64,000 bases of DNA, from the NCBI RefSeq assembly GCF_947172395.1, contig NC_069093.1, positions 11,381,561-11,445,560 on the forward strand. The letters run 5' to 3'. Below, piece after piece: positions 12,355 through 24,906 of this stretch. Source of the DNA: Bicyclus anynana (lineage: Eukaryota > Arthropoda > Insecta > Lepidoptera > Nymphalidae). The notes beneath the pieces are model-generated. The model was not told the origin of the DNA, ran no database searches, and saw only the letters and a list, made by a program, of their open reading frames with translations. A program made the position numbers and the translations under genes. Within the stretch, counting starts at the first letter, position 1, and every line of letters starts with the position of its first letter.

Positions 12355-13136
12355 AATATTCTTTTGTGTGACAGTCGATTGGAAGAAGGTTGTGTAGGAT
12401 ATATTAGCATATCATCACGTAAAATATATATATATATATATTTTTGATGCTTCAGACTTCGTTGTGTTTGTAAAGCATTTAAGTTACTTCACAGAAAATA
12501 TATGTACAAGTAGTTACGGTTAAAGTTGAGCAAAAATTATACAGAATTGTTCCTAATTATAAATTGCGATAGTTTTGATAATCGATTGCCACAAATCGAA
12601 TCACGCCACAGTGGAAAAACGGATCTTGATGATTTTTGGCACAGATATAAAATATTAGACCTACTAAAAATATTAGGGTAGGTATACTTTTATCCCGAAA
12701 TTTCCAAAGAAACAGGATCTACGCGGATGAAAACACAAAGCACAGCTACGGGTAAGGACAAAGACCGCGATCTTTACGAAAAAATAGGGAAAAGCTACAT
12801 TTTACCACGGACCATCTATTTGTAGTTTTAAAACAATATTTTAAAAGTATCCATCGATCCGTGTGCTGTAAAAGTTACTGGGTCAAAGGTCGCAAAATAC
12901 GGATTTACCTGCAGCCTTGTTGGCGGTCACAGCTTTTAAAAAAATAGGGCTGTTATGTTTGTAGATTAGTAAAATGTGTTTTTTGAAAATAACTTATGAA
13001 AACGAAAATTCTTATTCCTACATGCCAAGTATGCATGATTCATAAAACAGGGTTACCAGCTTTCAAAGACATTGAAGAATTCCTATACACGTTTCTTACT
13101 CTAAATTTTTTTGCTTCACGTAACATCAGGACCAGG

Positions 13137-13353
13137 CTCCCTGGTTATAGGAGAGGGAATATGGAGCTTAGACCCACCACGCTGCGGGTCGCGAACCGAC
13201 AGCTAAATATGCTCTCCGAGGCACGGGGGTAAAACCCCCAACTTCCCAATTCCGGACTGAGAATTTTAACTGAAAATGTCCGATCCAAGAATCGAACCCA
13301 GGACCTCGTGATGCAAAACAACATAGTCTAACCTCTAAACCAACGAGGCAGTC
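13137..13353 (-). repeat. SINE D, full length
   Basis: On the minus strand: tRNA-like head GACTGCCTCGTTGGTTTAGA, B box GGTTCGATTCTTG, then a body with CGGAATTGGGAAGTTGGGGG and CCTCGGAGAGCATATTTAGC. Related pieces: 200-290 (+), 950-1140 (-), 47105-47275 (+), 51015-51137 (+) and 63070-63200 (+). Confidence 0.8.
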
Positions 13354-13699
13354 ATCCAACAAAAACAATGCGTGTCTCAAATACATTTCAGGTGCCCGTA
13401 AGTAAAAAGTGATTGTTCAAAACTCCAAACAGATGTACCAGCACCTTGCAGCGATCATCACGAAACGGCCGAAACCTTAGAAGTTTAAAACTGACAGACG
13501 GACGGTGAGAGTTTCATGAAATTACGCGCCGACAAAAAAGATCGTTACAGTTAATTACCTGCGTTTCACGCGAAATGTTAACGCTTGAATCTTCACATGA
13601 AATGTTAAGAGCAGAACATTGAAAGCTCCACGTGAATTTGGTAATTATTTAACGCGTGAGTTTTAGAAAGTTTATATCTTTAACTAGGTGACGCAACCC

Positions 13700-13786
13700 G
13701 GATTCATGCGCGTGGTTCACGTTTCCGTAGGAATACAGGGATAATATATATAATAGCCTATAGCCTTCCTCGATAAATTTTACAAA
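13700..13786 (+). repeat. Repeat G, 5' part
   Basis: GCGTGGTTCACGTTTCCGTA to GCCTTCCTCGATAAAT; the rest is missing. Confidence 0.7.
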
Positions 13787-14142
13787 TTTAAATTAAAACT
13801 TAAAATTAAAGTTACGCCTCGGTACGAGAAGAGCCCACAACAAACTCAGTCGGTAAAAAAGCTAAAGCGCAATAGTTATGAGATGTTATAATGCATCGTG
13901 TAGCATGGTGCGGGTGACAGTTGCCTGTATGACTGATATCTGTCAGTACCAGTACCAATACGTCTATGGCGTTACGTTATATACGCATAGCACTTTGCTT
14001 AAATTTTCTTTCAATTTGATTTTATTTGCAGACTAGAACATTCTGGCTGGATTAAATTTAAGTTACTACAGTTATTACAACTACAGATTTAATATATTAC
14101 GAATGTCATGTAGTACTGAAATTTTAAGTCATGATTTGTTCG

Positions 14143-14452
14143 TTATCAACCCATATTCGGCTCACTGCTGAGCTCGAGTCTCCTCTCAGAACGAGATGGG
14201 TTAGACCAATAGTCCACCACGCTGGCCCAATGCGGATTGGCAGACTTCACACACTTAGAGATTTAAGAAAATTCTCTAGTATGCAGGTTTCCTCACGATG
14301 TTTTCCTTCACTATTTGAGACACGTGATATTTATTTTCTTAAAATGCACACAACTGAAAAGTTGGAGGTGCATGTCCCGGACCGGATTCGAACCTACACC
14401 CTCCGGAATAGGACGCAGAGGTCATATCTACTGGGCTATCGATATCACGGCT
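14143..14452 (-). repeat. SINE B, full length
   Basis: Starts ATCAACCCATATTCGGCTCA and ends with the tRNA-like head at about 14452. A 150-codon open frame (14131-14583, plus strand) crosses it antisense and is not a gene. Confidence 0.9.
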
Positions 14453-14924
14453 CCGTAATTTGTAAATTTTCAAGAATGAAACAAACTGTCACCCGCACTA
14501 TGCTACAGCGCACATGGTGTAATAATCAGCATGACAGTTCTTTCAGCGTGAGGCGTGAGGTTGTTACGCCGGCGCCGCCGTGAGAACCGAACCAAACCGT
14601 GACCACTTCCACTGTAATATGTCACGGGAATCGAACGAATCGATTCATGCCAACCGTGCGATTGTCGCTAGCACTAAACTAGCAAAAAATTGCTTACTTT
14701 ATCACATTGTGTAAATTAAAATCCGCGAAATTGGACGGTTCCCACTTAAATTCTGCTTCTAAACTTTTTTACAAAAAATCTGTATGGTTTTAAAACATTA
14801 CGAAATAGTTGCCCGTGTTCTCAGTAAAGCTTTTAATTTGATACCCATAATATTACACATACGATATGGGTGTCAAATAACTGTTAGAACATTGGAGCAT
14901 TAGAAAGCCTTGAGCCTCAATAAA

Positions 14925-15075
14925 TTGAAAGCAGCCGGGCTCATTGCAGTGGTGGTTCGATCCCCGCCCCGCTGGGCTATTTTCGTACACACTCCTAATA
15001 CAGTATTTCCCGACTAGTAGGAGGGGAATGGGAATATTTGTCATATTCAATAGATATGGCAAAATTTAAAAAAAA
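14925..15075 (+). repeat. SINE E copy, head diverged
   Basis: GGTTCGATCCCCGCCC B-box region, then AGGAGGGGAATGGGAATATT as in the 58.9-kb copy and an A-rich end. Confidence 0.7.
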
Positions 15076-15331
15076 ATGTTGTTTGTATTCCATGTAACAC
15101 CAATAACTCTGAGCTGAGAATTGGAAGAAAAAAGTTCAAAATTATTACAAAAAGTTTAAATCAAGAAGTTTTAGAATTTTCAGACAGTTCTTTCCCGTGG
15201 TCCTTTTAGAAACGGCTTTAATTAATACGCCACTGATTTGGCACCGCCTTAAAATTGATCAGAATGCAGCATATACGACATTATTTTTCGCTTTTTAGTT
15301 TATTGTTAAGATTTTGAAGTCGGTTATTTTT

Positions 15332-15585
15332 TTTGACGTGACAACGTCTTATAATTCGATGGAGCCGGCTGCACACTCGAAAAAAGATGACGTCATGCGT
15401 CGTTCCCTCGCTCTAGGGTTGCCAACTTTTTTTACAAGAAATAAAGTATACTCTGGTCTATGATAATTATAAACAGTATTTCAGAAAAACGGACATTTTC
15501 TTTTTAAAAATGCAAATATTCCATCAGTATTTTCTCATGACGTTGTCACGTTCAACTATCGTCAGTAAACCGACTTTACAGACAA
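15332..15585 (-). repeat. Repeat C, minus strand
   Basis: TTGACGTGACAACGTCTTAT to CCGACTTTACAGACA, the reverse complement of the other three copies. Confidence 0.85.
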
Positions 15586-15964
15586 CCGATTTCTTTTTTT
15601 TTTTCTAAGATTTTATTGGATCTATGAAGTTCACGCTACTGCTAGTTGGGTAGCGGTGGGCGTGGCGGCGATGCGTCAGTAATGTATCACAGTCCGGGCC
15701 GGGTTCAGTCCGGGGTAGGATTGAGGTGATTAAAACCCGGGCGGCGCGTGCCCCGCGGGCCTCCCGCGTATATCACATTCCGATATAAATTAGTTTCGGA
15801 GTGCTTACGCGCCGAAAATAACTTAACACAGGTGATTAGCTGCATTAAAAAGAGATCGTAAACAATTTATGTATATACACTGATTTTTTTTAAGCTAATG
15901 CAAAGGTTTACAAATAGTACTGCTGTCGCAATAATCAATACTCTCACACTTACAGCTTACAGGC

Positions 15965-16206
15965 TTTCAGGCCCAGGTAAGTAAGAGAAACGATAACGCT
16001 TTGAAAGCTAACAAAATATATGGGAATGACATATTCGAGCGACAACTTGATCACGTGACCAGTCTATAGCAAATGTCATTGTAATACATTTTTAACCGAC
16101 TTCAAACAAAGGAGGTTTCTCAATTAGACCGTATATATATTTTTTTATTTTTTTATATATAAGCGTTAGCGTTCGTAGAAAGAGAATTGACGTGCCACAT
16201 GGCTAT
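15965..16206. mobile_element. Repeat J, second copy, with an insertion
   Basis: TATGGGAATGACATATTCG, TTGATCACGTGACCAG, and at the right GTAGAAAGAGAATTGACGTG with GCCACATGG match the 51.7-kb copy. At 16093-16160 an unrelated piece starting AACCGACTTCAAACAAAGGA is inserted in the right arm. Confidence 0.7.
16093..16160 (+). repeat. Short 'ACCGACTTC' repeat inside repeat J
   Basis: AACCGACTTCAAACAAAGGA, GGTTTCTCAATTAGACCGTA and a T/A-rich end. Similar pieces occur at 24803-24860 (+), 35095-35150 (-), 11027-11075 (+) and 40984-41010 (-). Confidence 0.65.
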
Positions 16207-18042
16207 TAATAGACCTAGTGTATTTAAAATGCGATTGTAAGTTTCTTTGTTACTCTTTGACGTTTAAACCAATACCGATTTTGATAATAGTTTCAACATT
16301 GGAGAGCTATATTACTAGCGAGCAACATGTTTGCTGTTGCACTCCCCCGAAACGGCTCGACCGACTTTAAACTGATAAATAGGTCGTAAAGTATTTTTTA
16401 TCTCCTACCAGTGATGTGCACTTCATAGATGCAAAAAGACACTGCCTACCAGTGGCGAAAGATGGAATATAGATCAAGGTAAGCCGTCCCAAAGAAAAGG
16501 AAATTCATATAGCGTGATACAAACTTTGGTATCTCATATATCTAGACACAGTACAACAATGAATATGCATGGATATTTAAACGTAACCCGGCGGGAATCG
16601 GCTTTCGTGAACTCTTCGCCGCTGCTGCCTACCCTGAGGACTCATTACCGGTATTGGTGAAGGATTTTCAATTTGTATTTATAATGTATACCACAAGCCT
16701 TGTGCACGCCACTGTCTCCTACCCCCAAATGTAAATGCAGACTATTCAGGTCATTCATATCACGTCTTAGTTTAGAAATAACGCAGTCCAGCTAGCGTGC
16801 GTATCTTGCAAGGTGATGTTCAGTTATAGGCGATGGTTAAGCCACTTAACATCGGCGAGCCATCTGCTTGTTCCGTCAATCAGTAGCAGAAAAAACAGGC
16901 CAAGTGCGTTTTGGACTTGTGCATCGAAGGTTCCGCACAAGCTGTTATATTTATGTAATGTAACTAAGACCATATTTGAGCTGTACGATATTGTTTCTTG
17001 CCAATTCGCATCTATCTAATATCTAATATCCATATCATATCTGCGTTCACTTGGAAATTGGATTGTTGCAACACACCAAGAGATGGCGGTCTTGAAAATT
17101 ATATATAAATAAATAAATATATCTATAAGCGTTTATTTAAATGATATACTGCCCTTTTTAACCAACAGTCGAAAGAGAGATATGTTATGTCTATTGTTAG
17201 ACACTCTATCGCTTAACCGTTTCCAATAAACGAGGTGTCTAATTGTAAAATTGCATAAATTGCATGTAATTTGTGGAAGTTGTAGGTATATAATCTTACA
17301 TTAATATGTCAGCGTGACAAGACAGCAACAGGCTTATTCACTATCTTTGACGTATGCTAGTTGACATATAAGTATGAAATTGAGACTCATACCCGAGTTA
17401 TGTAAAAATGTCATCCGATGCTTACTGGTGCATATCACACAGTAGGTAAATGACATTTTGTCAATTGATATGATTGGTAATTTATTTTTTAGATTTTAAT
17501 TTTAATTAATAAGATTATTTTATTAGATCGATAATAAAGACCAAAATAGCAAATAAGCAGCAGTTATCTAATGGGTAAAAATCTTAGGGGTAAAAACCTT
17601 GGAAAACTGGTCTTATTTCGCTACTGGTACAGCTATTTGTCGGATTCTCCATTACATTTAGCGCACTCAGATTTATTCATTATCATTTTAATTTAAAATA
17701 TGGAACCCTAAAAAACATTGCAAGTCATACGGGACGAAACGCGAGGCTTTCGGCTCTTTTCGCCACGGATAATAAGCATGTTACGATAAACACAAGACAG
17801 GTAGACAATAAGTTAACCGCAGCGGTTGTATCGTCAATGCGGCGTCGGAATTTACGATTGGTAATTGAAGAGCGCGTTTCAAGACGCCGGCGCGCGGTCA
17901 ACAAGGCGTCCGCCACGCGCACGCAATGTGTGGTACAAGAACAACGATACTATTCTTTTATTTATTTTATTTTATTCATTTTTCTTTTTTTTTTCTTGTA
18001 CGGTCAATCTGCGATAATACCCAAAACCTTTCAAAACTATAA
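16207..18042. other. Unassigned non-coding DNA
   Basis: Holds the repeat O-like end (to 16712) and repeat N. A 112-codon open frame at 17837-18175 runs into SINE A and a T-rich tract and is not convincing. Confidence 0.55.
17330..17560 (+). repeat. Repeat N
   Basis: GGCTTATTCACTATCTTTGA, GCTAGTTGACATATAAGTAT, AAATGACATTTTGTCAATTG. The same words appear inverted at 11330-11485 and in part at 54872-54935. Confidence 0.65.
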
Positions 18043-18127
18043 ACAAATGTTGCGAGTGTCATTGTCTTGTAAAGGTCGAAACGTCGCGTCGGCGCTCATT
18101 CGGTGCGTTCTGTCTTCAAATAAAGTC

Positions 18128-18380
18128 TTTTTTTTTATTCTCTACAAGTTAGCCCTTTACTACAATCTCACCTGATGGTAAGTGATGATGCAATCTAAGA
18201 TGTAAGCGGGCTAACTTGTTAAGAGTAGGATTAAATCCACACTCATTTCGGTTTCTACACGACATCGTACCGGAACTTACCGGTCATCGTCGGTATGGTG
18301 GTAACTAGTCACGGCCGAAGCCTCCCACCAGCCAGACCTGGACCAATTAAGAAAACTTCAATCAGCCCAGCCGGGGATCG
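18128..18380 (-). repeat. SINE A, head missing, fused to an ATG microsatellite
   Basis: T-run at 18128 through GCCGGGGATCGA at 18380; where the tRNA-like head should follow, an (ATG)n run takes over (18381-18410). Confidence 0.85.
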
Positions 18381-18660
18381 AATGATGATGATGATGATGA
18401 TGATGATGATAAACGAATGTTGCGAGTATTATTGTCTTGTAGAGGTCGAGACGTAAGGGCTCATCGGTGCGTTCTGTCTTCAAATCAAAAGTTTGCTAAG
18501 ATATCACGGTGAACTGGTGAAACTGGAGTCACTTTTGTATATTTTCCCTAGTCACTTCATGCTTTACTGTGTAATTTTGCAGATTGTGATGTATTTTACT
18601 CGTAAATCGGCGTTATTCATATCTCCCCAATCCGCATTGAAAAAGCGTGGCGGGACTCAT

Positions 18661-18849
18661 CTCCAAGTCCCTTCTCCTATAAGGAGGCATGTCTGGGCCT
18701 GTAGTGGGCCATAAAATAGGCTGAAATAGGCTGATTTTGAATTCATTTGAATAATCTCCAAGTCCCTTCTCCTATAAGGAGGCATGTCTGGGCCTGTAGT
18801 GGGCCATAAAATAGGGTGAAATAGGCTGATTTTGAATTCATTTGAATAA
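18661..18849 (+). repeat. Tandem duplication, period 95
   Basis: CTCCAAGTCCCTTCTCCTAT starts at 18661 and again at 18756; the two 95-base units differ at only one or two positions. The unit contains GGGCCATAAAATAGGCTG, also found at 50768-50795, so it is the 3' part of another SINE-like family, duplicated in place. Confidence 0.92.
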
Positions 18850-21045
18850 AGCATTTTAACACCTATTTTTCCGTCTGTTTAAATTACCTAAGAGACACAA
18901 GTTACACATGCGGTCTTCAAGGCATCAAATCATCTTAAGTGATCATGTAAAAGGCATCATACCTTCATGTTATGTATGAGAATTTGATTATTTACGAGCA
19001 GTTAACAACGAGTAAAATATTACAGCCGTACATTGAGCAATACAGACAGGCTGAAGCATGCCAGATAATGCGCAATGTAGGGTTCTGTATAATCATAATA
19101 ATTAATATACAAAATATAACAAATCGAACAGAATAAATACATAGTTTTCTGTTCTGTTCATAGGTCCTTAGAAGGAGCTTTTTGTACACTCGTACCTTGG
19201 TAAGGATATTGGATAGCATTTTAAAGGCTTAAAGACTTTTTAATATTAACAAAAACGTGAAACTCAGTGTTGTAGAAATCTTCCATAAAAATAGTTAATA
19301 CGTTGCTGATGTAGTACCTATGTAATGAAAGACATGAAACTCCACTTAAAAGTAACTGAAAATATTTTGTGTTCAATCATAGACACACACACAAGCACAA
19401 TTACTGTGTTGCTTTGCTAGATAAAAATAATTTAAATATACTCGTACGACCGGACACAATGAAACTACTATATGCATTCCTTATTTTACTGAGGGACCCT
19501 AAAGCCGGACATATTTGCATATCTCACCCAATCAGCGATAGTTTATTACGACACATCCGAATCCCGAAACAGCAAATCACTTACTCCACAGCTCGGGAGG
19601 TGCGCTGCTGAAACGCAATTTTTGCATCTACCCTCGGGCCACGGCCAAATTACGGCCGCTGGCGTAATTGCGAGCGATCCTCGCGTGTGGGAACCGACCG
19701 ATTTATTAAGATTTAATCACGCCCAATTAAAATACGCAACACATTATTAGGTGAAACAAAACCGCGTAAATACAAGCGTAAAATTTATATATGGCGATTG
19801 TTATTTTAGAAATTAGAGAATATATACAAATAAATGAACTTGAAGTGCGTTATTTTACGCAAATGTATGTGGCGAGTATTTTTTTAGTTTACATTATAGA
19901 ATACATATATACAAATCAATAAACTGGAAGTGCGTCAAATATATAAAAAAATGTATAAGTAATATATGGCAAATCAATGCTACAGTTTTTTAACACATTA
20001 ATTAATTAGAAGCAATATAAACAAACGTTTCTTGCGCTACGGAGCTACGAATATTTCGTAGCGCCTAGATCGTAGAGTTGCATTAGAAACGTACTAAGTT
20101 ACTAACGCATATATACTCGTATTATATGAAATCCAGTGGCGTTCTTTGTTAACGCACTAATGAATGCATTTCACAATTTGGTCAATTATGAAGTTTAATG
20201 GTAGGCGTAGGAGCAGTCTAATAGGGTACCAAATACGGCACCTGTCTCAATTGTCCATTATTGGGTAAAAGAGAAAGGTGTATGTGGGTTCGGTCTTCCC
20301 ACGACAAGGACCTCCCCGGCGTGCATACATTAGTAGAGATGTTACCAAGCCTTGCATCCGACTTTGAAGGAACACACTAATAAAATCCCTATTCATTTCG
20401 ATTGATTTTTTATTCGACTACGATGTATCTGTATTTGATTTTTTGATTTGACATTTTAATCGAAATAGAGAATCGTTGTAATAATTTAGGAAAGCAAACT
20501 TCAGAATATCAAAAGCTTACGGTTTGTCAGATAAGACTGCCAGCCATGGTCGTAACGTCTTAAAACCAAGTTTGATAACGATAAAGAATTTAGATCCACC
20601 TTCACCAACTACAGCAGTTCAAGGTTTGTTTCAGATTAGTTCAATCTGTCAATTATAATAAATTATAATACCAATAATCTTCATATTTCCTATTATGATT
20701 ATACAAAATAATAGTACCTCTATATAAAATACTATACTTTAACACGAATTTGATACTGTTTAAATACAATCAAATAAAATAATAATACCATGACTAAAAT
20801 TAGTTAAAGAAGATATGTCACTAGCCTTTCTAGAACTTTCAGATTTCATGAGAAGTAAAAGTTGCAACCAAAAAATTCAGACCACCACTAGACATTATTA
20901 AATTATCGTATTTAATATAAATCCAATATCGAAATTTCCAAAAGATAACATCTAATTGTTACCTGAATCCATGTCTTTCTCACGAAGGTATATACCTATT
21001 GAAATTATAATAAAAACGTGTGCGTGTTGGGACGCTCTACATAAG

Positions 21046-21130
21046 CGATAACTTAAGCCTGCTGCCAAATGCGAGAAAAGGAAGTCAGACAAAGTAGCCC
21101 CGTAACGCGTTACGTTACGAAGCGGTTAAC
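21046..21130 (+). repeat. Short repeat with 'AACGCGTTACGTTACG', two copies
   Basis: GGGACGCTCTACATAAGCGA...CCTGCTGCC...GTAACGCGTTACGTTACG here and in 60573-60665 in the same order. Unknown type. Confidence 0.6.
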
Positions 21131-21299
21131 GCTGCCATAAGATCACTTTAAAAACGAAACAATCAAATGTTTTAATCGTGATCGTTACCGAATTCCAAAA
21201 TTTGATTTGATTATAAGACTTAAATAAATCTTCGACTCGGATGACGTTCCCGGCACATCCCTATAATAGTATGGTGCATATTGTCGCCTGCGCCGCCCG

Positions 21300-21520
21300 C
21301 CTCAGGGCCACACGCATGCCCAAACACCACGGCCAATTGAAAATGACCTTAATTATTCACGCTTCAATATTAAATCAATGTTTATGAAACTGTGAAAGTT
21401 GTTACGTACCCCATTCATTCGGTTTTATGCCGTTTTAATTAATAAATGTTCTGTTGATTTTTACGCCGCGGCCGTTGCAATCATCTTTGGGCATCAATAA
21501 ACCTTTTTGAAGTAAATTTC
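21300..21520. other. Possible conserved non-coding stretch
   Basis: No recognised repeat; mixes GC-rich words with homeodomain-like TTTTAATTAATAAATG and ATTATTCACGCTTCAATATT. Same impression at 25270-25450 (GATTA sites near CAGATTAATCTCGCG) and 13545-13690. This is only an impression from composition. Confidence 0.2.
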
Positions 21521-21710
21521 GTAGAGCAGTGGTGTTTTGATACTTCTATACTATAACTTGGGTTTTGGTCTGGGCTTGCTAAGTAAGTGGTCGAGGCACC
21601 ACAGATTATAATAGTGTTAAGGCATTGTAATGTGTCGCACAACATTTTCCATCATGTTTTTCACATCTAGGTCAGATCTGAAGTCCGGCCCCTTTACCGT
21701 TGGCTATGTA

Positions 21711-22025
21711 GCTGACGTGATAGCCCAGTGGATATGACCTCTCCCTCCGATTACGGAGGGTGTGGGTTCGAATCCAGTCCGGGGTATGCATCTCCAACTT
21801 TTCAGTTGTGTGCATTTTAAGAAATTAAATATCACGTGTCTCAAACGGTGAAGGAAAACATCGTGAGAAAACCTGCATACCAGAGAATTTTCTCAATTAT
21901 CTGCGTGTGTGAAGTCTGCCAATCCGCATTGGGCCAACGTGGTGGACTGTTGGCCTAACCCCTCTCATTCTGTGAGGAGACTCGAGCTCAGCAGTGAGCC
22001 GAATATGAGCTGTTAATGATGATGA
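21711..22025 (+). repeat. SINE B, full length
   Basis: tRNA-derived head (GTGATAGCCCAGTGGATATG, B box GGTTCGAATCC), centre with a natural palindrome (AGAGAATTTTCTCAATTATCT), end GCTCAGCAGTGAGCCGAATA followed by GATGATGA-like repeats. Confidence 0.9.
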
Positions 22026-23786
22026 GACTTTTAAACAAAAGTTGATGATGATTGCCTTCTACAACTTCGGAAGGCAGAAGCTACTAAGAAGTTATTTAAG
22101 TCTAGTAATTATAGTGATAATTATATCACATTACTCGTAATGATATAAAGTGGACGCCGTCGGCGCGTCCGCACCCTGAAATGGACGCACAACAGTATTA
22201 GCATGTTAATGAAGGGGCGGGTCGGACCTCGTCCACAAATCACGTCCCACGTCTCCCACGCGTCTTCCCGACTGGTGATATATGCACTTTTTAATAACCA
22301 CTAGACGACTAAGCAGTTGTTTATCGTTGCTCTATGACTACTACGGTATGATGTAGTTCAGGACAATTACTTAAATATTAGATAAAATATCTTATCTATC
22401 TAAAAAACTAAAAGGCACTTTTAGCACGCACTAAAAATTACAAATATTGGATTTAAGTCACGTGACTATTTTTTTCGTATTCCTGACAGCAAACCGTTTC
22501 ATTTGATATCCATATAATGGGGGTGGATTTTAAACAACCAGTCCACCAACTTGGAGAGGCCGCCATATTGGATTTGTAATGACGTTTCTTAGCTAGTCAT
22601 GTATTGTCATCAGAGCGTGTGCAAAATTTGATTCTAATCGAAAACTGGGAAGTGGGTCAAATTAAGATTCCTAGACTTTCTTACATACAAAGTTACGAGT
22701 GGAGCTAATAAAAATAATAAAATATCTTCTAATATACCGACGGTTTAAGGCTAAGATTTTGCTTAACACTAAGGGCCTGCCAAACCTTCATTATTTTATA
22801 GAAGCTGAAAGTTTGTGTTGAAAGTGCGATTGACAACTATGTAGGTTGGAAGGTTGCTTTGGGAGCTAGCAGGTACTAAAGGTCACACAAAATCTTTTCT
22901 AAGCATAAAGCTTTGATTATTATTATGTCCTTAGACACGTCTTCATGGCAATCCTTCTAAAAAGCCTTTTAAAGATTATACTTAAAGGGTATTTAATGTG
23001 AATAATGCTAATGATAGCGTTAATAGATAAATAAGCTACCATCTATCGAAAGCAGCTTCAAGAAGGACGTACCTCTAGATTTTTGTTGCTATAGCTCTTT
23101 ATTGAGAGTTCATCTGGGGAAATAGTACCAGCATTCTTAATGCTAACGCCAAGCAGTGTTAATATGTTCTTGTTTGAAGGGTACAGAGGGCCTAGTGGCA
23201 GTTTGATACTGTTACTATCGCGTTATCGTAAACGCGAATTTCTAAGGAATTGATACAGTGGCACTACTACACAACTGTTTCAATTCCATTTAAATTGGCG
23301 TTTACGTTAACGCGGTAGAAACAGTATGAAAATATTGAAAACCCCCACACAGTTATAACATTGTACGGTGACAAATATACCTTGTAATACTTGTGGCCAT
23401 GTTGGATGCAAGGCAACGCAATCTATTACTTATTTTATTTTATTTATTTCTTTATTTATTATTCTACAAAAAACACATTTAAATTAAGACTAACCATAGT
23501 GCAACACAAACCATAATTGGTTTTACTGTGCACTGGTTATTATTACATAATACAATATTTAAGAACAAACAAAAGAGAAGAAAAACCAAGAACAATCATT
23601 AGCGGGTAGATAAATAAATATCGTAAAAGTGTGAGTGAACCGCTGCTGCGACGCTACACAGGCTGTCCCAAAAAGTATTACTTTAGTTTCCGCTTATGTA
23701 CGTTCGTACTTATTGTGCGAAGCTCTAGCTTGCTTCATCAACTATTTACTGTAAACGAAATTGTTAATAGGGGAATCTGTTGTATC
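22026..23786. other. Unassigned non-coding DNA
   Basis: A piece with GGCCGCCATATTGGATTT (22558-22578) and TCATGTATTGTCATCAGAGC looks like a dispersed repeat I have met in other insect sequence; not assigned. The rest shows nothing. Confidence 0.45.
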
Positions 23787-24094
23787 GTCGTCATCAACCC
23801 ATATTCGGCTCACTGCTGCTGCTGGAGTCTCCTCTCAGAATGAGAGGGGTTAGGCCAATAGTCCACCACGCTGGCCCAATGCGGATTGGCAGACTTCACA
23901 CACGCAGATAATTAAGATAATTCTCTGGTATGCAGGTATCCTCTTGATGTTTTCCTTCACCGATTGAGACGCGTGATATTTAATTTCTTAAAATGCACAC
24001 AACTGAAAAGTTGGAGGTGCATGCCCCGGACCGGATTCGAAACCACACCCTCCGGAATCGGAGGCAGAGCTCATATCCACTGGGCTATCACGGC
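23787..24094 (-). repeat. SINE B, full length
   Basis: ATCAACCCATATTCGGCTCA at the left, tRNA-like head (GGGCTATCACGGC) at the right. Confidence 0.9.
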
Positions 24095-24276
24095 ATCTGT
24101 GGTATAGACACAGGTATACCGTTTAGGGCACGATTAACATAGTAACGAAGGGGCGGGCAGACGGTAACTCACGCCCGCACAAAATAAATAATTTCACTGG
24201 AATGCGACCGTTGTGGGCTCCTCATATTCGGTATTTACTGTTTAGGGATTACAATTTGGAAATGGAACGTATTATA

Positions 24277-24363
24277 GTTTGCCACAATCAATACGGTACA
24301 ACTTCTATTTGGAATATAAAATATATTTCAAACATAATTTGTACCGTATTGATTGTGGAAAAC
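24277..24363. mobile_element. 87-bp mini-MITE flanked by TA
   Basis: The left arm GTTTGCCACAATCAATACGG and the reverse complement of the right arm (GTTTTCCACAATCAATACGG) form an inverted repeat of about 40 bases with only a short centre. TA lies at 24275-24276 and 24364-24365. Nearly the whole element is hairpin. Confidence 0.78.
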
Positions 24364-24607
24364 TAACCTTCTTTGACCGACTTCGCCCAACATTTTTGTA
24401 TGTTTTCTGTATCATAAAAACTATCGATCTGATTTGAATGAAATTTTTGTTATTTTATTAATGTAATCCTACACTACCTTAAGATTTCTTACGTAGGCTT
24501 ACAAACACGGTTATCTATTTATATATGACTATGAATATAATTATAACCATAACTAAGAACATCCTTTAAACTATCAATAATATCTATACATATAAACTAT
24601 ATTTAAA

Positions 24608-24700
24608 GCCTTAATATCTCCACGACAAATGGACTGGACTCGACACCGAGAGGTTATAGGTTCGATCCTTTAGGAGTCTAAAATGTTGTCGTATCTACTA
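24608..24700 (+). repeat. SINE E head fragment
   Basis: GCCTTAATATCTCCACGACA, GGACTCGACACCGAGAGGTT and GGTTCGATCC; the 3' end is not present. Confidence 0.6.
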
Positions 24701-24906
24701 CTTATACAGTCTTTTCAAACTTTTATTCAAATAAAAAAATATAGCAAATATTCTTTTAAACAAAAAATCGTACAACAACAATTTTGGATGAGAATATTTT
24801 TAACTGACTTCAAAAAAAGGATGAGGTTTCTCAATTCGACCGTATATACTTTTTTCATTTCATACTTCTTAAAGCGTAAGTAATTTTCCGTAGTCGGATT
24901 TAAGTT

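Larger units (their letters stand above)
9461..13136. other. Mostly unassigned non-coding DNA
   Basis: Apart from the listed hairpin, repeat I, N and C copies I see no gene. An (AT)n run lies at 12427-12440. Confidence 0.6.
18850..21710. other. Unassigned, few repeats
   Basis: No gene seen. A palindrome GCTACGAA-TAT-TTCGTAGC is at 20044-20062. Confidence 0.55.

Noticed and set aside
14131..14583. 150-codon open frame as a gene
   Set aside because: It lies antisense across a full-length SINE B; the same frame appears in other copies (for instance 25457-25837 and 27680-27991).
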